Shown here piece after piece: positions 7,893 through 16,524 of a DNA stretch of 43,959 nt. The stretch lies in NCBI GenBank assembly GCA_016788705.1, contig JAEUSQ010000049.1:1-43959 (forward strand), written 5' to 3'. The notes below the pieces were generated by a model. It searched no databases and was not told the DNA's origin. It saw only the letters and a list, made by a program, of their open reading frames with translations. This DNA is from Bacteroidetes Order II. bacterium (GTDB lineage: Bacteria; Bacteroidota; Rhodothermia; Rhodothermales; UBA2364). Within the stretch, counting starts at the first letter, position 1. Each line of letters starts with the position of its first letter. Position numbers and translations under genes: made by a program.

Positions 7893-7971
7893 ACTCCCTC
7901 CAAAGAAACGATATAGATTGCTGATAGTCAGCTTTTTTGCAAAATTATTAGATTAAAACAGTTTTTAAGGT

Positions 7972-9240
7972 TTAGAACTCACGAAACCATAGCTTCATGC
8001 GGTTCCATATTTTTTGGGTTTGGCTTTCCTCCTGACCTTCATGGTCTTCTGTGGCCTCCAATCCACGAGAAGAAAACGCAACACCCCCAATGGTTTCTGG
8101 TTTAAGGCCATACAAAGTGAGGCCAACAGCGGTTGCATATTTTGGGTTTTGGACCTCATCTACCAGTCCTCCACCCAGTCCTACCGGACGTCCGATGCGG
8201 GCTGTATTCATCCCTAATACCTCCATAGCCAATTCTGCTGTTTCGGGAATTTGGGAACCACCGCCTGTTAGTACAACGCCTGCCATGTGTCTTCCGTGAC
8301 CACTTCGTTTGATTTCGATCTGGACAAATTCCAAAATTTCTTCAAGCCTTGGTTGGATGATTTGGGCCAATGTACTTTGTCTAATCCGTTTTTCGCCATA
8401 TTCTCCTACACCAGGGATTACAATTTCCACTTCCTCATCCACAAATCCGGCAATGGCTTGTCCGAATTGTCGTTTAAGTTGTTCGGCATGTTCACGCATC
8501 ACGCCCAGTCCTTTCCGCACATCATCCGTCACTTTATTTCCCGCGACCCCAATCACCGCTGTATGACGTATGGTATTGTCCTCGAAAATGGCCACATCCG
8601 TTGTTCCTCCGCCAATGTCCACGAGTACCACCCCAATTTCTTTTTCTTCCGGATACAGTACGGCATGTGCGGAGGCCAGTGGTTCCAATACAATATCGGC
8701 AACCTGATAGCCAGCACGTTCTACACAAGTAAAGATATTACGGGCTGCCGTGACGAGGCCAGAAATGATGTGTACATTGGCTTCCAAGCGTACCCCACTC
8801 ATGCCGACGGGGTCCAACACGCCATCTTGGCCATCCACAATAAATTCCTGAGGCACTACATGTAGGATGCGCCGATCTGTTGGAAGGGCAACATGTGTGG
8901 TATCTTCCAGCAAACGGGCCACATCTTTTGGGCTAATGATGCCATTTTTACTGGAAATGGTGACCACGCCACGGCTTTGAAAACTCTGGATGTGGTCGCC
9001 AGCAATGCCCACCACCACGCTTTCCACCTGAACACCAGCTGCATGGGCGGCATCGTTTACGGCTTTGCGAATGGCCTGAACGGTTTTGTCAATATTCACC
9101 ACCACGCCACGGTTAAGCCCCTCGGATGGTGCTTCGCCCAGTCCCAGAATATTTACACGGCCCATTTCATCAGGGGCAGCCACCACCGCACAAACTTTGG
9201 TGGTTCCGATATCTAAGCCAACTACGATTCGCTCTTGCAT
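7972..9240 (-). CDS. ftsA: Cell division protein FtsA
   Basis: An actin-fold ATPase that tethers FtsZ to the membrane. Residues 5-17 (IVVGLDIGTTKVC) are phosphate loop 1. The SHS2-containing 1C domain follows, and phosphate loop 2 is VVLVDIGGGTTDVAIF near 204-219; GVVLTGGGSQIP is the adenosine motif. The C-terminus KIWNRMKLWFREF is amphipathic and fits the membrane-targeting helix. Its length of 422 residues is normal. It lies between ftsQ (64 bp upstream) and ftsZ in the conserved order. There is no clear Shine-Dalgarno in front of the ATG. Confidence 0.96.
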   Translation of the reverse strand: MQERIVVGLDIGTTKVCAVVAAPDEMGRVNILGLGEAPSEGLNRGVVVNIDKTVQAIRKAVNDAAHAAGVQVESVVVGIAGDHIQSFQSRGVVTISSKNGIISPKDVARLLEDTTHVALPTDRRILHVVPQEFIVDGQDGVLDPVGMSGVRLEANVHIISGLVTAARNIFTCVERAGYQVADIVLEPLASAHAVLYPEEKEIGVVLVDIGGGTTDVAIFEDNTIRHTAVIGVAGNKVTDDVRKGLGVMREHAEQLKRQFGQAIAGFVDEEVEIVIPGVGEYGEKRIRQSTLAQIIQPRLEEILEFVQIEIKRSGHGRHMAGVVLTGGGSQIPETAELAMEVLGMNTARIGRPVGLGGGLVDEVQNPKYATAVGLTLYGLKPETIGGVAFSSRGLEATEDHEGQEESQTQKIWNRMKLWFREF

Positions 9241-9304
9241 GATATAATTTTTTTTGTCTGATTTATGTCATCAGGAATATAAAAAAAACATTAATCCAAA
9301 CCGA

Positions 9305-10174
9305 TTATTTCTGCTCATTCGGTTCATTCGTAACCACCTGTCCTTCCCAACGCAAATCTATTTCACGAATATTTTTTTGCGGGTATGGTAAAACAGACTG
9401 GTTCCAGAAAGCTTTTAGCGTGAGCAGTCTATCTTCAAATCTATTTTTGCCCAGTTCAATTCTGGGTGGAATGTTTTGGTTAATAGACGCGGCGCGTCCA
9501 ACGACACGACCATCAGGCCGTAGTTCAAGGGAAGCGATTAGGGCGGTGACTTGGTCTGATAATTTGGCTAAGTCTTGAGCAAGCGTCAATAAGGTGCCAT
9601 TGGGTACTTTTTTACCGGGTTGATATCTTGGTGTATTACCGGAAATAGGCAACACGTCAAAACTTGCACCCCGCACCCAGTTCATAGGGTAGCCACTTTC
9701 ATCCATATAATATTGGGGGACGCCATCTTGGTTTAACACCAATAAAACGGGTTTTTTTTCGGTGATTTCCACTTCGAGAATACCATTTAATCCTTTACTA
9801 ACCGTGGCATCTTTTACCCAAGGGTGTCGTTTTACCAGCGTGATGATCGCGTCTGCCTCCACCTCGGCCATGGTTTTTTGTCCGTCGGCGATCGGGATTA
9901 ATTTACGCAGTTCCGTGAGATCGGCATATTGTGCATTAGTAAATTCAACGCCTTTCAGCGGTACGAAGTCCTGCCAAAGGTAAAACACCCCCAATACAAC
10001 GATCAGAAGTCCTACCCCTACCAACCACATTTTCCGGTTTTGCAACCATACGCGCCCGTCAAAACGTCGGGAAGGCTGCGTTTCCACCGGGGGAGTGGTA
10101 TCTGGTGGGGGAATCCGGCGGTTGCCCAGATGGGCCGGCCGTGCTTTGAATACATCAAGCGGATCCTGTGCCAT
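9305..10174 (-). CDS. ftsQ: Cell division protein FtsQ
   Basis: A bitopic membrane protein linking early and late divisome parts. From the ATG at 10174 it has 289 residues: a cytoplasmic Pro/Arg-rich tail, one membrane segment (MWLVGVGLLIVVLGVFYLW), then a POTRA-type domain starting around GVEFTNAQYADLTEL and a FtsQ domain that includes RHPWVKDATVSKGLNG and VEITEKKPVLL. GGAGAG just upstream supports this start over the ATG at 10186; either way it overlaps the end of murC. Sequence identity in this family is low, so the call rests on architecture plus position. Confidence 0.88.
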   Translation of the reverse strand: MAQDPLDVFKARPAHLGNRRIPPPDTTPPVETQPSRRFDGRVWLQNRKMWLVGVGLLIVVLGVFYLWQDFVPLKGVEFTNAQYADLTELRKLIPIADGQKTMAEVEADAIITLVKRHPWVKDATVSKGLNGILEVEITEKKPVLLVLNQDGVPQYYMDESGYPMNWVRGASFDVLPISGNTPRYQPGKKVPNGTLLTLAQDLAKLSDQVTALIASLELRPDGRVVGRAASINQNIPPRIELGKNRFEDRLLTLKAFWNQSVLPYPQKNIREIDLRWEGQVVTNEPNEQK

Positions 10175-11585
10175 CGTTCTCTCCATTGGAAATCAATTGC
10201 AGAAAGGCTTCGCCATACCGCCAAATATCCCCGGCGCCCATGGTAATCACGACATCACCGGGCTGGGTCAGGTCTTTTAGGTATTGCGGAAGTTCTTTTT
10301 TGTCCTCCACATAATGAACATGACGATGCCCGTAATGTTTGGCCAAGTCTGCAATCAGGGCACCTGTGATGCCTGGTCGGGGGGCCTCTCTCGACGGAAA
10401 AACATCAGTTATGACCAGTAAATCTGCATTGAAAAAAGCCCGTGCAAATTCCTCTTTAAAGTCCTCGGTTCGAGAGTATAGGTGTGGTTGGAAAACGGCT
10501 ACAATCCGTTTGGTACGCCAACCTTCATTGGCGGCTTTTAGGGTGGCCTTTACCTCGGTGGGGTGGTGGGCATAATCATCTATCACATAGATGTCATTTT
10601 CGACCCCTTTTAGTTGGAATCTTCGCTGCACCCCCGTAAATTTATCCAGCCCTGATACAATGCTCTCAAAGGGCATTTCCATCTCTAAGCCAACAGCAAT
10701 AGCGGCCAAGGCATTTCGGACATTATGGATTCCTGGTACATGAAGGTTGATTTCACCGAGGAAAGTGTCGTTGTGCCATACCCCAAAATGTTGTTCCATG
10801 CCGTCTTTCCGGATTTCGTCTGCGCGGATATTCGCTTGCCTTGCTGTTCCATAGGTGACCACCGGGCGATCAATATTACCTAAGATGTCTTGCACATTTT
10901 CATCGTCTAAACAAGCAATAACCCGGCCAAAGAACGGGACTTTGTTTGCATATTGTGTAAAGGCATCTTTAATATCGTCTAAATCTGCATAAATATCTAA
11001 ATGTTCAGCCTCGATATTAGTGATTACAGCCACAATGGGAGTGAGTCGAAGAAACGTTCGGTCATATTCATCGGCTTCGATAATGATGATATCGCCTTCA
11101 CCAGATACCGCATTGGAGCCAAAAACAGAGACTTTCCCGCCAACAATAATGGTTGGGTCGAAGTCTCCTTCCGAGATCACCAGTCCTGTAAGCGAAGTGG
11201 TGGTGGTTTTGCCATGCGTCCCTGCAATGCCGATGCCATATTTCATCCGCATCAATTCACCCAACATCTCCGGGCGTCCGATGAGAGGAATGCGTAATCG
11301 GTTGGCCTCTTGGGTTTCGGGGTTTTCTTTTACTTTTACCGCCGATGAATACACTACAACGTCTGCTCCAATTACATTTTCGGCAAAATGGCCTTCAAAA
11401 ATTTTGGCGCCACGTTTTTCCAACCTACGAGTGGTCTCGGTGGAAGCAAGGTCGGAGCCGGAAACTTCAAATCCGCGTGAAATCAATACTTCGGCAATGG
11501 AACTCATGCCAATTCCACCGATTCCAATCATGTGGATTCGTTTGATGCGGCCTAATGGCTTTTGTTTGCGTCTGGGTCTTGGCAT
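10155..11585 (-). CDS. murC: UDP-N-acetylmuramate--L-alanine ligase MurC
   Basis: Adds L-Ala to UDP-MurNAc in the cytoplasm, the first amino-acid step of peptidoglycan precursor synthesis. The N-terminal nucleotide-sugar domain begins IHMIGIGGIGMSSIAEVL. The ATP loop is GTHGKTTTTSLTG near residue 121, and the C-terminal domain has YAHHPTEVKATLKAA and FQPHLYSRT. It is 476 residues, the usual size. murG lies 28 bp upstream and ftsQ overlaps its end. Confidence 0.96.
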   Translation of the reverse strand: MPRPRRKQKPLGRIKRIHMIGIGGIGMSSIAEVLISRGFEVSGSDLASTETTRRLEKRGAKIFEGHFAENVIGADVVVYSSAVKVKENPETQEANRLRIPLIGRPEMLGELMRMKYGIGIAGTHGKTTTTSLTGLVISEGDFDPTIIVGGKVSVFGSNAVSGEGDIIIIEADEYDRTFLRLTPIVAVITNIEAEHLDIYADLDDIKDAFTQYANKVPFFGRVIACLDDENVQDILGNIDRPVVTYGTARQANIRADEIRKDGMEQHFGVWHNDTFLGEINLHVPGIHNVRNALAAIAVGLEMEMPFESIVSGLDKFTGVQRRFQLKGVENDIYVIDDYAHHPTEVKATLKAANEGWRTKRIVAVFQPHLYSRTEDFKEEFARAFFNADLLVITDVFPSREAPRPGITGALIADLAKHYGHRHVHYVEDKKELPQYLKDLTQPGDVVITMGAGDIWRYGEAFLQLISNGENDGTGSA

Positions 11586-11613
11586 TTTTTTATTGTTTCA
11601 GGAGGTTGATTTT

Positions 11614-12729
11614 TTAAGATAGACACAAGTTTAGAATGTCTTTTGCAATGGTTTCGGCAGCATCTGGTTTTGCAAGATTTTGGGCTGCGGTGCGCATTCT
11701 GTTTCTTTCCGCTTCATGATGGAGCAACGCTTGAATGGTGGCTAAAAAACCATATTCAGTCTGTAGTTCTGTTTCTGGCAAGACTTTGGCTGCACCTGCC
11801 CTTTCCATCGAGCGGGCATTTTTGGTTTGATGATCCTCTGCAACATGCGGGGAAGGAATCAACACAGCAGGACTTCCAGTTACCATCAATTCACTGCACG
11901 AAATAGCCCCAGCGCGGCACACTACAAGATCGGCAGCGGCATAGGCATATTCCATACGATCAAGGTATTTCATCAGGCGCAGTCTCGGATGTTGGGGCAG
12001 TTCCGCGTGTAAGCGATCATACCATTGTTTCCCGGTTTGCCAGAGCAGGAAGAGGTTCTCCTCTTTAAGGAGGGTTTCATAGGCGCGTTGCATGGCTTTA
12101 TTCAGTACGGGGCTTCCCAGAGAGCCGCCAAACATCAAAAGAACCGTTGCATGGGCAGGCAGGTCCCAGTGTTTTCGGGCCTCTTCCCGATTCAGGTCTT
12201 GAAGGATTTTACGGGTTGGATTGCCGCTCAACACACATTTAGCCGCTGGGAAGTAGGATTTGGCCTCCTCGAATGCCACATGAATCCGGGCGGCCTTTTG
12301 CCCAAGCAGTTTATTGGTTACACCGGCATAGGCATTTTGCTCTTGTAATACAATGGGTTTTCCTTGAAGGCTCGCCATGCGCAATACCGGTCCGGAAACA
12401 TACCCACCAGTTCCAACAACAATGTCCGGATCAAATCCCTTCACCAACCGCCAACTCTGCGCCAAGCCTGCGGCGAGTTTAAATGGGAATTTTAGGTTCC
12501 GTTTGATGCTCTCGACCGAGAACGACCGCTGAACCCCGGAAATAGTAATTGGATGGATTTCGTATCCAGCCTTTGGAACCGCTTCCCATTCTATCCGGTC
12601 TTTGGTGCCAGCGAACGCAATCACAGCATCGGGGGCCAGTACTCGGATGGCATCTGCGATCGCAATCGCGGGATATACATGGCCTCCGGTTCCGCCGCCA
12701 GCGAGGAGTATTCTGGGGGATCGTTTCAT
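11614..12729 (-). CDS. murG: Lipid II glycosyltransferase MurG
   Basis: Transfers GlcNAc from UDP-GlcNAc to lipid I at the inner face of the membrane. The N-terminal GGGTGGHVYPAIAIADAI (residues 10-27) is the MurG glycine loop. The donor-binding region has LMFGGSLGSPVLNKAM, VVCRAGAISCSEL and a Pro-Ser-Pro near SPAVLIPSPHVAEDHQ. It is 371 residues, normal length. The start overlaps the stop of ftsW by 4 bp, pointing to translational coupling. Confidence 0.96.
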   Translation of the reverse strand: MKRSPRILLAGGGTGGHVYPAIAIADAIRVLAPDAVIAFAGTKDRIEWEAVPKAGYEIHPITISGVQRSFSVESIKRNLKFPFKLAAGLAQSWRLVKGFDPDIVVGTGGYVSGPVLRMASLQGKPIVLQEQNAYAGVTNKLLGQKAARIHVAFEEAKSYFPAAKCVLSGNPTRKILQDLNREEARKHWDLPAHATVLLMFGGSLGSPVLNKAMQRAYETLLKEENLFLLWQTGKQWYDRLHAELPQHPRLRLMKYLDRMEYAYAAADLVVCRAGAISCSELMVTGSPAVLIPSPHVAEDHQTKNARSMERAGAAKVLPETELQTEYGFLATIQALLHHEAERNRMRTAAQNLAKPDAAETIAKDILNLCLS

Positions 12730-13949
12730 GCCTCTTTGGTTTTTTGTTCCCGTTTTTTAGGCGCAAACCGTTGTCCGGAAATATTCAACAAAACGCCCAC
12801 CATGATTCCGGTGACAATGAGTGAGGTGCCTCCCCAAGACACAAATGGGAAGGGGAGGCCGGTAACGGGCATCAAACCGATATTTACGCACACATGTACC
12901 AAGCCATAAAGGCCAATGGTAAGTGAAATACCCGATGCCAGAAAAAATCCTAATGGATCGGGGGCATTTCGGGCAGTGTGTACAAAACCACGATAGAGAA
13001 AAATGCCCAAAAGGGCCAGAACAATCAGGGCGCCAAGAATCCCAAATTCTTCTGCAATGATTGCAAAAATGAAATCGCTATATGCCGCAGGAATCCAATC
13101 TTTTTGGGTACTTTTGCCGATTCCTTTTCCGGTTAGACTGCCGTTGGCGATGGCTATTTGGGCTTGTAGTATTTGGAAGCGCTCTCCCCGATTACTAAAC
13201 ACCGTTTCTTCGTTGGTGTGGGAAAAGAGCCGGAGGCCCAAATAGCTCTCAACACGTTCTGCGCGTGCGGGGAATAACAAGAGCATCACCACTGCGAGTA
13301 GCAGACCAAGGCCCAACAAACTGCCCAAATGAACCAATTTCATGCGTCCGATAAACCCCATAATCAGAACAGTTATCAGCAAAACCATTGCCGTCGAAAC
13401 GTTTTGTGCACCGATCAGGATGGTAATAATTACCCCCCAAGCCATAACGGGTAGGAAACCGCGTCCAAAGTGTTGTATATACAACTGCTTGCGGGTAAGG
13501 AGTACCGCAACATGGACGATGAGTGCAAAACGCGCAATGTCTGAAGGACGAAAGCCAAAAATAGCCCGCCGTGCACCGCCTTGCCAGTCGCCTTGAATCA
13601 AGACCCAGATAAGCAAGAATACCGATGCAAAAATCCCTAATTTACTAAAACGGGCTACTACATGATAGTCAATCTGGCTAAATACGATCATTGCCCCGAT
13701 AGCAATGACCAATCGAACCAGGTGTTCTAATAACAAGCCCTCGGTACTGGTACCGTTGGAAGCAGCCAGATAAGCCGTTGCACTGTAAACGGCGACAATT
13801 CCGACCAGACTTAGGGCCAGAATAGTACCCAAAATGGTCCGGTCTATCTGTGTAGGACGCCATGCCGCTGATGGCCAGCTCCGTATATCCGGCCATCGGT
13901 TTTTTATGGTAGCTAAAAGATTATCGGCGGTGAGGTTCATGTGATTCAA
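12726..13949 (-). CDS. ftsW: SEDS peptidoglycan glycosyltransferase FtsW
   Basis: A polytopic membrane enzyme of about ten helices that polymerises lipid II at the septum together with FtsI. A soluble N-terminal tail of ~38 residues precedes the first helix. Family marks include GKGIGKSTQKDWIPAAYSDF, FIFAIIAEEFG (with the conserved acidic residue region) and the end motif LPFPFVSWGGTSL. The length of 407 residues fits. It overlaps murD upstream and murG downstream by 4 bp each. Confidence 0.95.
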   Translation of the reverse strand: MNHMNLTADNLLATIKNRWPDIRSWPSAAWRPTQIDRTILGTILALSLVGIVAVYSATAYLAASNGTSTEGLLLEHLVRLVIAIGAMIVFSQIDYHVVARFSKLGIFASVFLLIWVLIQGDWQGGARRAIFGFRPSDIARFALIVHVAVLLTRKQLYIQHFGRGFLPVMAWGVIITILIGAQNVSTAMVLLITVLIMGFIGRMKLVHLGSLLGLGLLLAVVMLLLFPARAERVESYLGLRLFSHTNEETVFSNRGERFQILQAQIAIANGSLTGKGIGKSTQKDWIPAAYSDFIFAIIAEEFGILGALIVLALLGIFLYRGFVHTARNAPDPLGFFLASGISLTIGLYGLVHVCVNIGLMPVTGLPFPFVSWGGTSLIVTGIMVGVLLNISGQRFAPKKREQKTKEA

Positions 13950-15307
13950 AGATTAAGAACCGCTGCTTTAAAGACATCTCCACGATGCTCATAATTTTCA
14001 AAGAGGTCGAATGATGCACATGCAGGACTTAGAAGTACCACTTCTCCCGCCTGTGCTACTTGGTGAGCCAAGGCTACAGCTTCCTCCATATTGGTGGCAA
14101 ACCGTGCTTCTTGGGCCGCGCAGCCCAGTTCCGATACCACCTTGTGTCCGCTTTCATCCCCCACCCCAATCACCATACGCACTTTCTCGTGTACCAAATG
14201 GTGTAATGGGCCATAGTCGTTTCCTTTATCGCGCCCACCTGCCAAAAGAATAATAGGTTCCTCGAAACTTTCCAAGGCATACCATACTGCATTTACGTTG
14301 GTGGCCTTGGAGTCGTTGTAGTACCGGACTTGGTTCAATTCCCGAACAAATTCAAGCCGGTGTGGTACCCCCTCGAAGGTTGAAAGACTTTCTCGGATGA
14401 CCTCTGACCGAATTTCCATGACCCGTGCGGCAACAGCAGCGGCAAGAGAATTGTAGAGGTTGTGACGACCCCGGATGGAGACTTCATCAGCTTTCATGAG
14501 TACCTCCTCTCGGCCTTCCAGGCGCAATATCAGGTTTTGATTGCGTAAAAAGGCGCCTTGGGGCACTTCCTTTTCTATACTCAGTGCAAGGGAAGTAAAA
14601 GGTGCCGTCTGCACAATCGGGTTAAAATGGCGATTCAAAAGCTCGTCGTCGGCATTGTAGATCACGTAATCACCCATTTGTTGATTTTGGTGAATACGAA
14701 ATTTACTGCCCGCATAGTTCTCGAACCGATATTGGTACCGATCTAAATGATCGGGAGTGATATTTAATAGGATGCTTACTTTGGGTTTAAAGCGGTCTAT
14801 ATGATCTAATTGAAAACTGGAGACCTCCAGAATAACGGTCTGTTCGCTGGTTAATTGGTCTGCACGATCAGAAAAAGGAATACCAATATTCCCACCAATA
14901 AATGGTTTATGTCCAGCTTTTTCAAAGATATAGCCTGCAAGGGTTGTCGTGGTGGTTTTACCATTGGTGCCCGTAATGGCGACAATGGGGGCTTTACAAA
15001 ACCAAGAAGCCACCTCGACCTCGGAAAACACCGAGATGCCTTTTGCCAATGCTTGCTGAATGAGTGGGGTGGTGGTAGGTACCCCAGGACTGATCACCAT
15101 CCAGTCTGCAAGAAGCGCCCGATCCGAGTGCCCGCCAAATTCGAAGTCCACGCCAGCTTGTTCGAGTTCGAGGGCGATCTTTTGGGTGTTTTCGCCCCGA
15201 TCTGTCACAAAAACGGTTGCAGCATGACGAGCAAGCAATTTCGCGACCGCAAGACCACTTCGTGCGGCGCCAACAACTGTTATATGTTTGTCCTTCAAGT
15301 TCATCAA
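13946..15307 (-). CDS. murD: UDP-MurNAc-L-alanine--D-glutamate ligase MurD
   Basis: Adds D-Glu to UDP-MurNAc-L-Ala. The Rossmann start is ITVVGAARSGLAVAKLL (residues 9-25), the ATP loop GTNGKTTTTTLAG lies near 113-125, and the C-terminal ligase domain includes VRYYNDSKATNVNAV, LLAGGRDKGNDY and LLSPACASFDLFENYEHRG. At 453 residues it has the usual length. It lies 16 bp after mraY and shares an ATGA junction with ftsW. Confidence 0.96.
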   Translation of the reverse strand: MMNLKDKHITVVGAARSGLAVAKLLARHAATVFVTDRGENTQKIALELEQAGVDFEFGGHSDRALLADWMVISPGVPTTTPLIQQALAKGISVFSEVEVASWFCKAPIVAITGTNGKTTTTTLAGYIFEKAGHKPFIGGNIGIPFSDRADQLTSEQTVILEVSSFQLDHIDRFKPKVSILLNITPDHLDRYQYRFENYAGSKFRIHQNQQMGDYVIYNADDELLNRHFNPIVQTAPFTSLALSIEKEVPQGAFLRNQNLILRLEGREEVLMKADEVSIRGRHNLYNSLAAAVAARVMEIRSEVIRESLSTFEGVPHRLEFVRELNQVRYYNDSKATNVNAVWYALESFEEPIILLAGGRDKGNDYGPLHHLVHEKVRMVIGVGDESGHKVVSELGCAAQEARFATNMEEAVALAHQVAQAGEVVLLSPACASFDLFENYEHRGDVFKAAVLNL

Positions 15308-15323
15308 ATCTGTTTTTTTGCAG

Positions 15324-16496
15324 CTATCGAATCCGGAGGGTAAGCAAACTCATAATGACGGAGATGGCGGTGATAATCCAAAAGCGGGTGACGATTTTGG
15401 TCTCTTTTAGTCCCTTTGCTTCAAAATGATGGTGTAAGGGTGCCATTCGGAAAATTCTGCGCCCTTCCCCAAACCGTTTTTTGGTGTATTTGAAATACGA
15501 AGTCTGAAGAATGACCGAAATGGTTTCCATGAAGAACACACTGCATAATAAAGGGAGCAAGAGTTCTGTTTTGACCATGAGGGCCAGTGTGGCAATAGCC
15601 GCACCCAGTGCCAACGACCCTGTATCGCCCATAAAGACTTGGGCGGGATGGCTATTGTACCAGAGGAAGCCCATGCACGCAGCCGCAAGAGCAGCTGCAA
15701 AGACGGTTAGTTCGCCTGCACCAGAGAGGTGTAGAATCCCCAGAAAATCGGCGTATTTGACATTGCCAGCCACATACGAAAAGACGACCAGTCCTGCCGC
15801 AACAAAGGCACTAACCCCACCCGCCAAACCGTCTAAGCCATCGGTTAGGTTCACGGCATTGGAAACGGCCATCATGATGAATATGACCACGCCAATGTAC
15901 ACCAACCAGCCCAGATCAAAGCCCAAGAGATTGGCAAGGGTGTCGGGGAAGTAATCAAACACACGGTCTTTCACAAAAGGCAGGTTAGTGATCGTCTGAA
16001 CATCTTCATGTGACTTGTTAAAGGGATTGTGGAAATACAACACATAGCCTACCAGCAAGCCGATGCTGAACTGTCCCGCAAGTTTGGTCCGTCCGGCCAA
16101 GCCTGCCTTGTTTTTCTTGACAATTTTAATATAATCGTCTGCAAAACCGAAGCCACCCATCCAAATGGTAGCCAACATTACCAATAGAATGCCCATTTCG
16201 GCAATGGCCCCCCATAAAATTGTGGCGCCCAGTACAGAAGCCAGAATGATAATACCGCCCATCGAAGGGGTTCCTCGCTTGTGCGAGTGATCCACAACGC
16301 CAGCATCTGCACCACTGCGAACGGTCTCTCCAAATTGTCGTTTTTGCAACCAACCAATCATTTTCTTGCCAAAGAACAAGGAGATCAGCAAGGCGGTGAC
16401 AGCCGCAAGGGCCACCCGAACCGTGATGAAATGAAACATCTGGAATCCGGGAGGTTCGTATGTTTGCTCCAGCCAAATCAAAAAATAATACAGCAT
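15324..16496 (-). CDS. mraY: Phospho-MurNAc-pentapeptide transferase MraY
   Basis: Makes lipid I by moving phospho-MurNAc-pentapeptide onto undecaprenyl phosphate in the inner membrane. It has about ten membrane segments with the conserved cytoplasmic motifs: HSHKRGTPSMGG, the Mg-binding DDYIKI, NAVNLTDGLDGLAGG and the MAPLHHHFEAKG signature. At 390 residues it is slightly longer than the E. coli enzyme (360). It follows murE directly; murF, which separates these two in many Proteobacteria, is not here. Confidence 0.97.
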   Translation of the reverse strand: MLYYFLIWLEQTYEPPGFQMFHFITVRVALAAVTALLISLFFGKKMIGWLQKRQFGETVRSGADAGVVDHSHKRGTPSMGGIIILASVLGATILWGAIAEMGILLVMLATIWMGGFGFADDYIKIVKKNKAGLAGRTKLAGQFSIGLLVGYVLYFHNPFNKSHEDVQTITNLPFVKDRVFDYFPDTLANLLGFDLGWLVYIGVVIFIMMAVSNAVNLTDGLDGLAGGVSAFVAAGLVVFSYVAGNVKYADFLGILHLSGAGELTVFAAALAAACMGFLWYNSHPAQVFMGDTGSLALGAAIATLALMVKTELLLPLLCSVFFMETISVILQTSYFKYTKKRFGEGRRIFRMAPLHHHFEAKGLKETKIVTRFWIITAISVIMSLLTLRIR

Positions 16497-16524
16497 ACCG
16501 TTTGGGGTTGGTTTTCCGGGAAGG

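Noticed and set aside
8287-8865. A 192-codon plus-strand frame antisense to ftsA
   Set aside because: It lies wholly inside ftsA, has no recognisable domain, and its composition follows from the ftsA codons on the other strand.
11020-11622. A 200-codon plus-strand frame antisense to murC
   Set aside because: Shadow of the well-conserved murC; rich in Ser/Pro/Thr with no motif.
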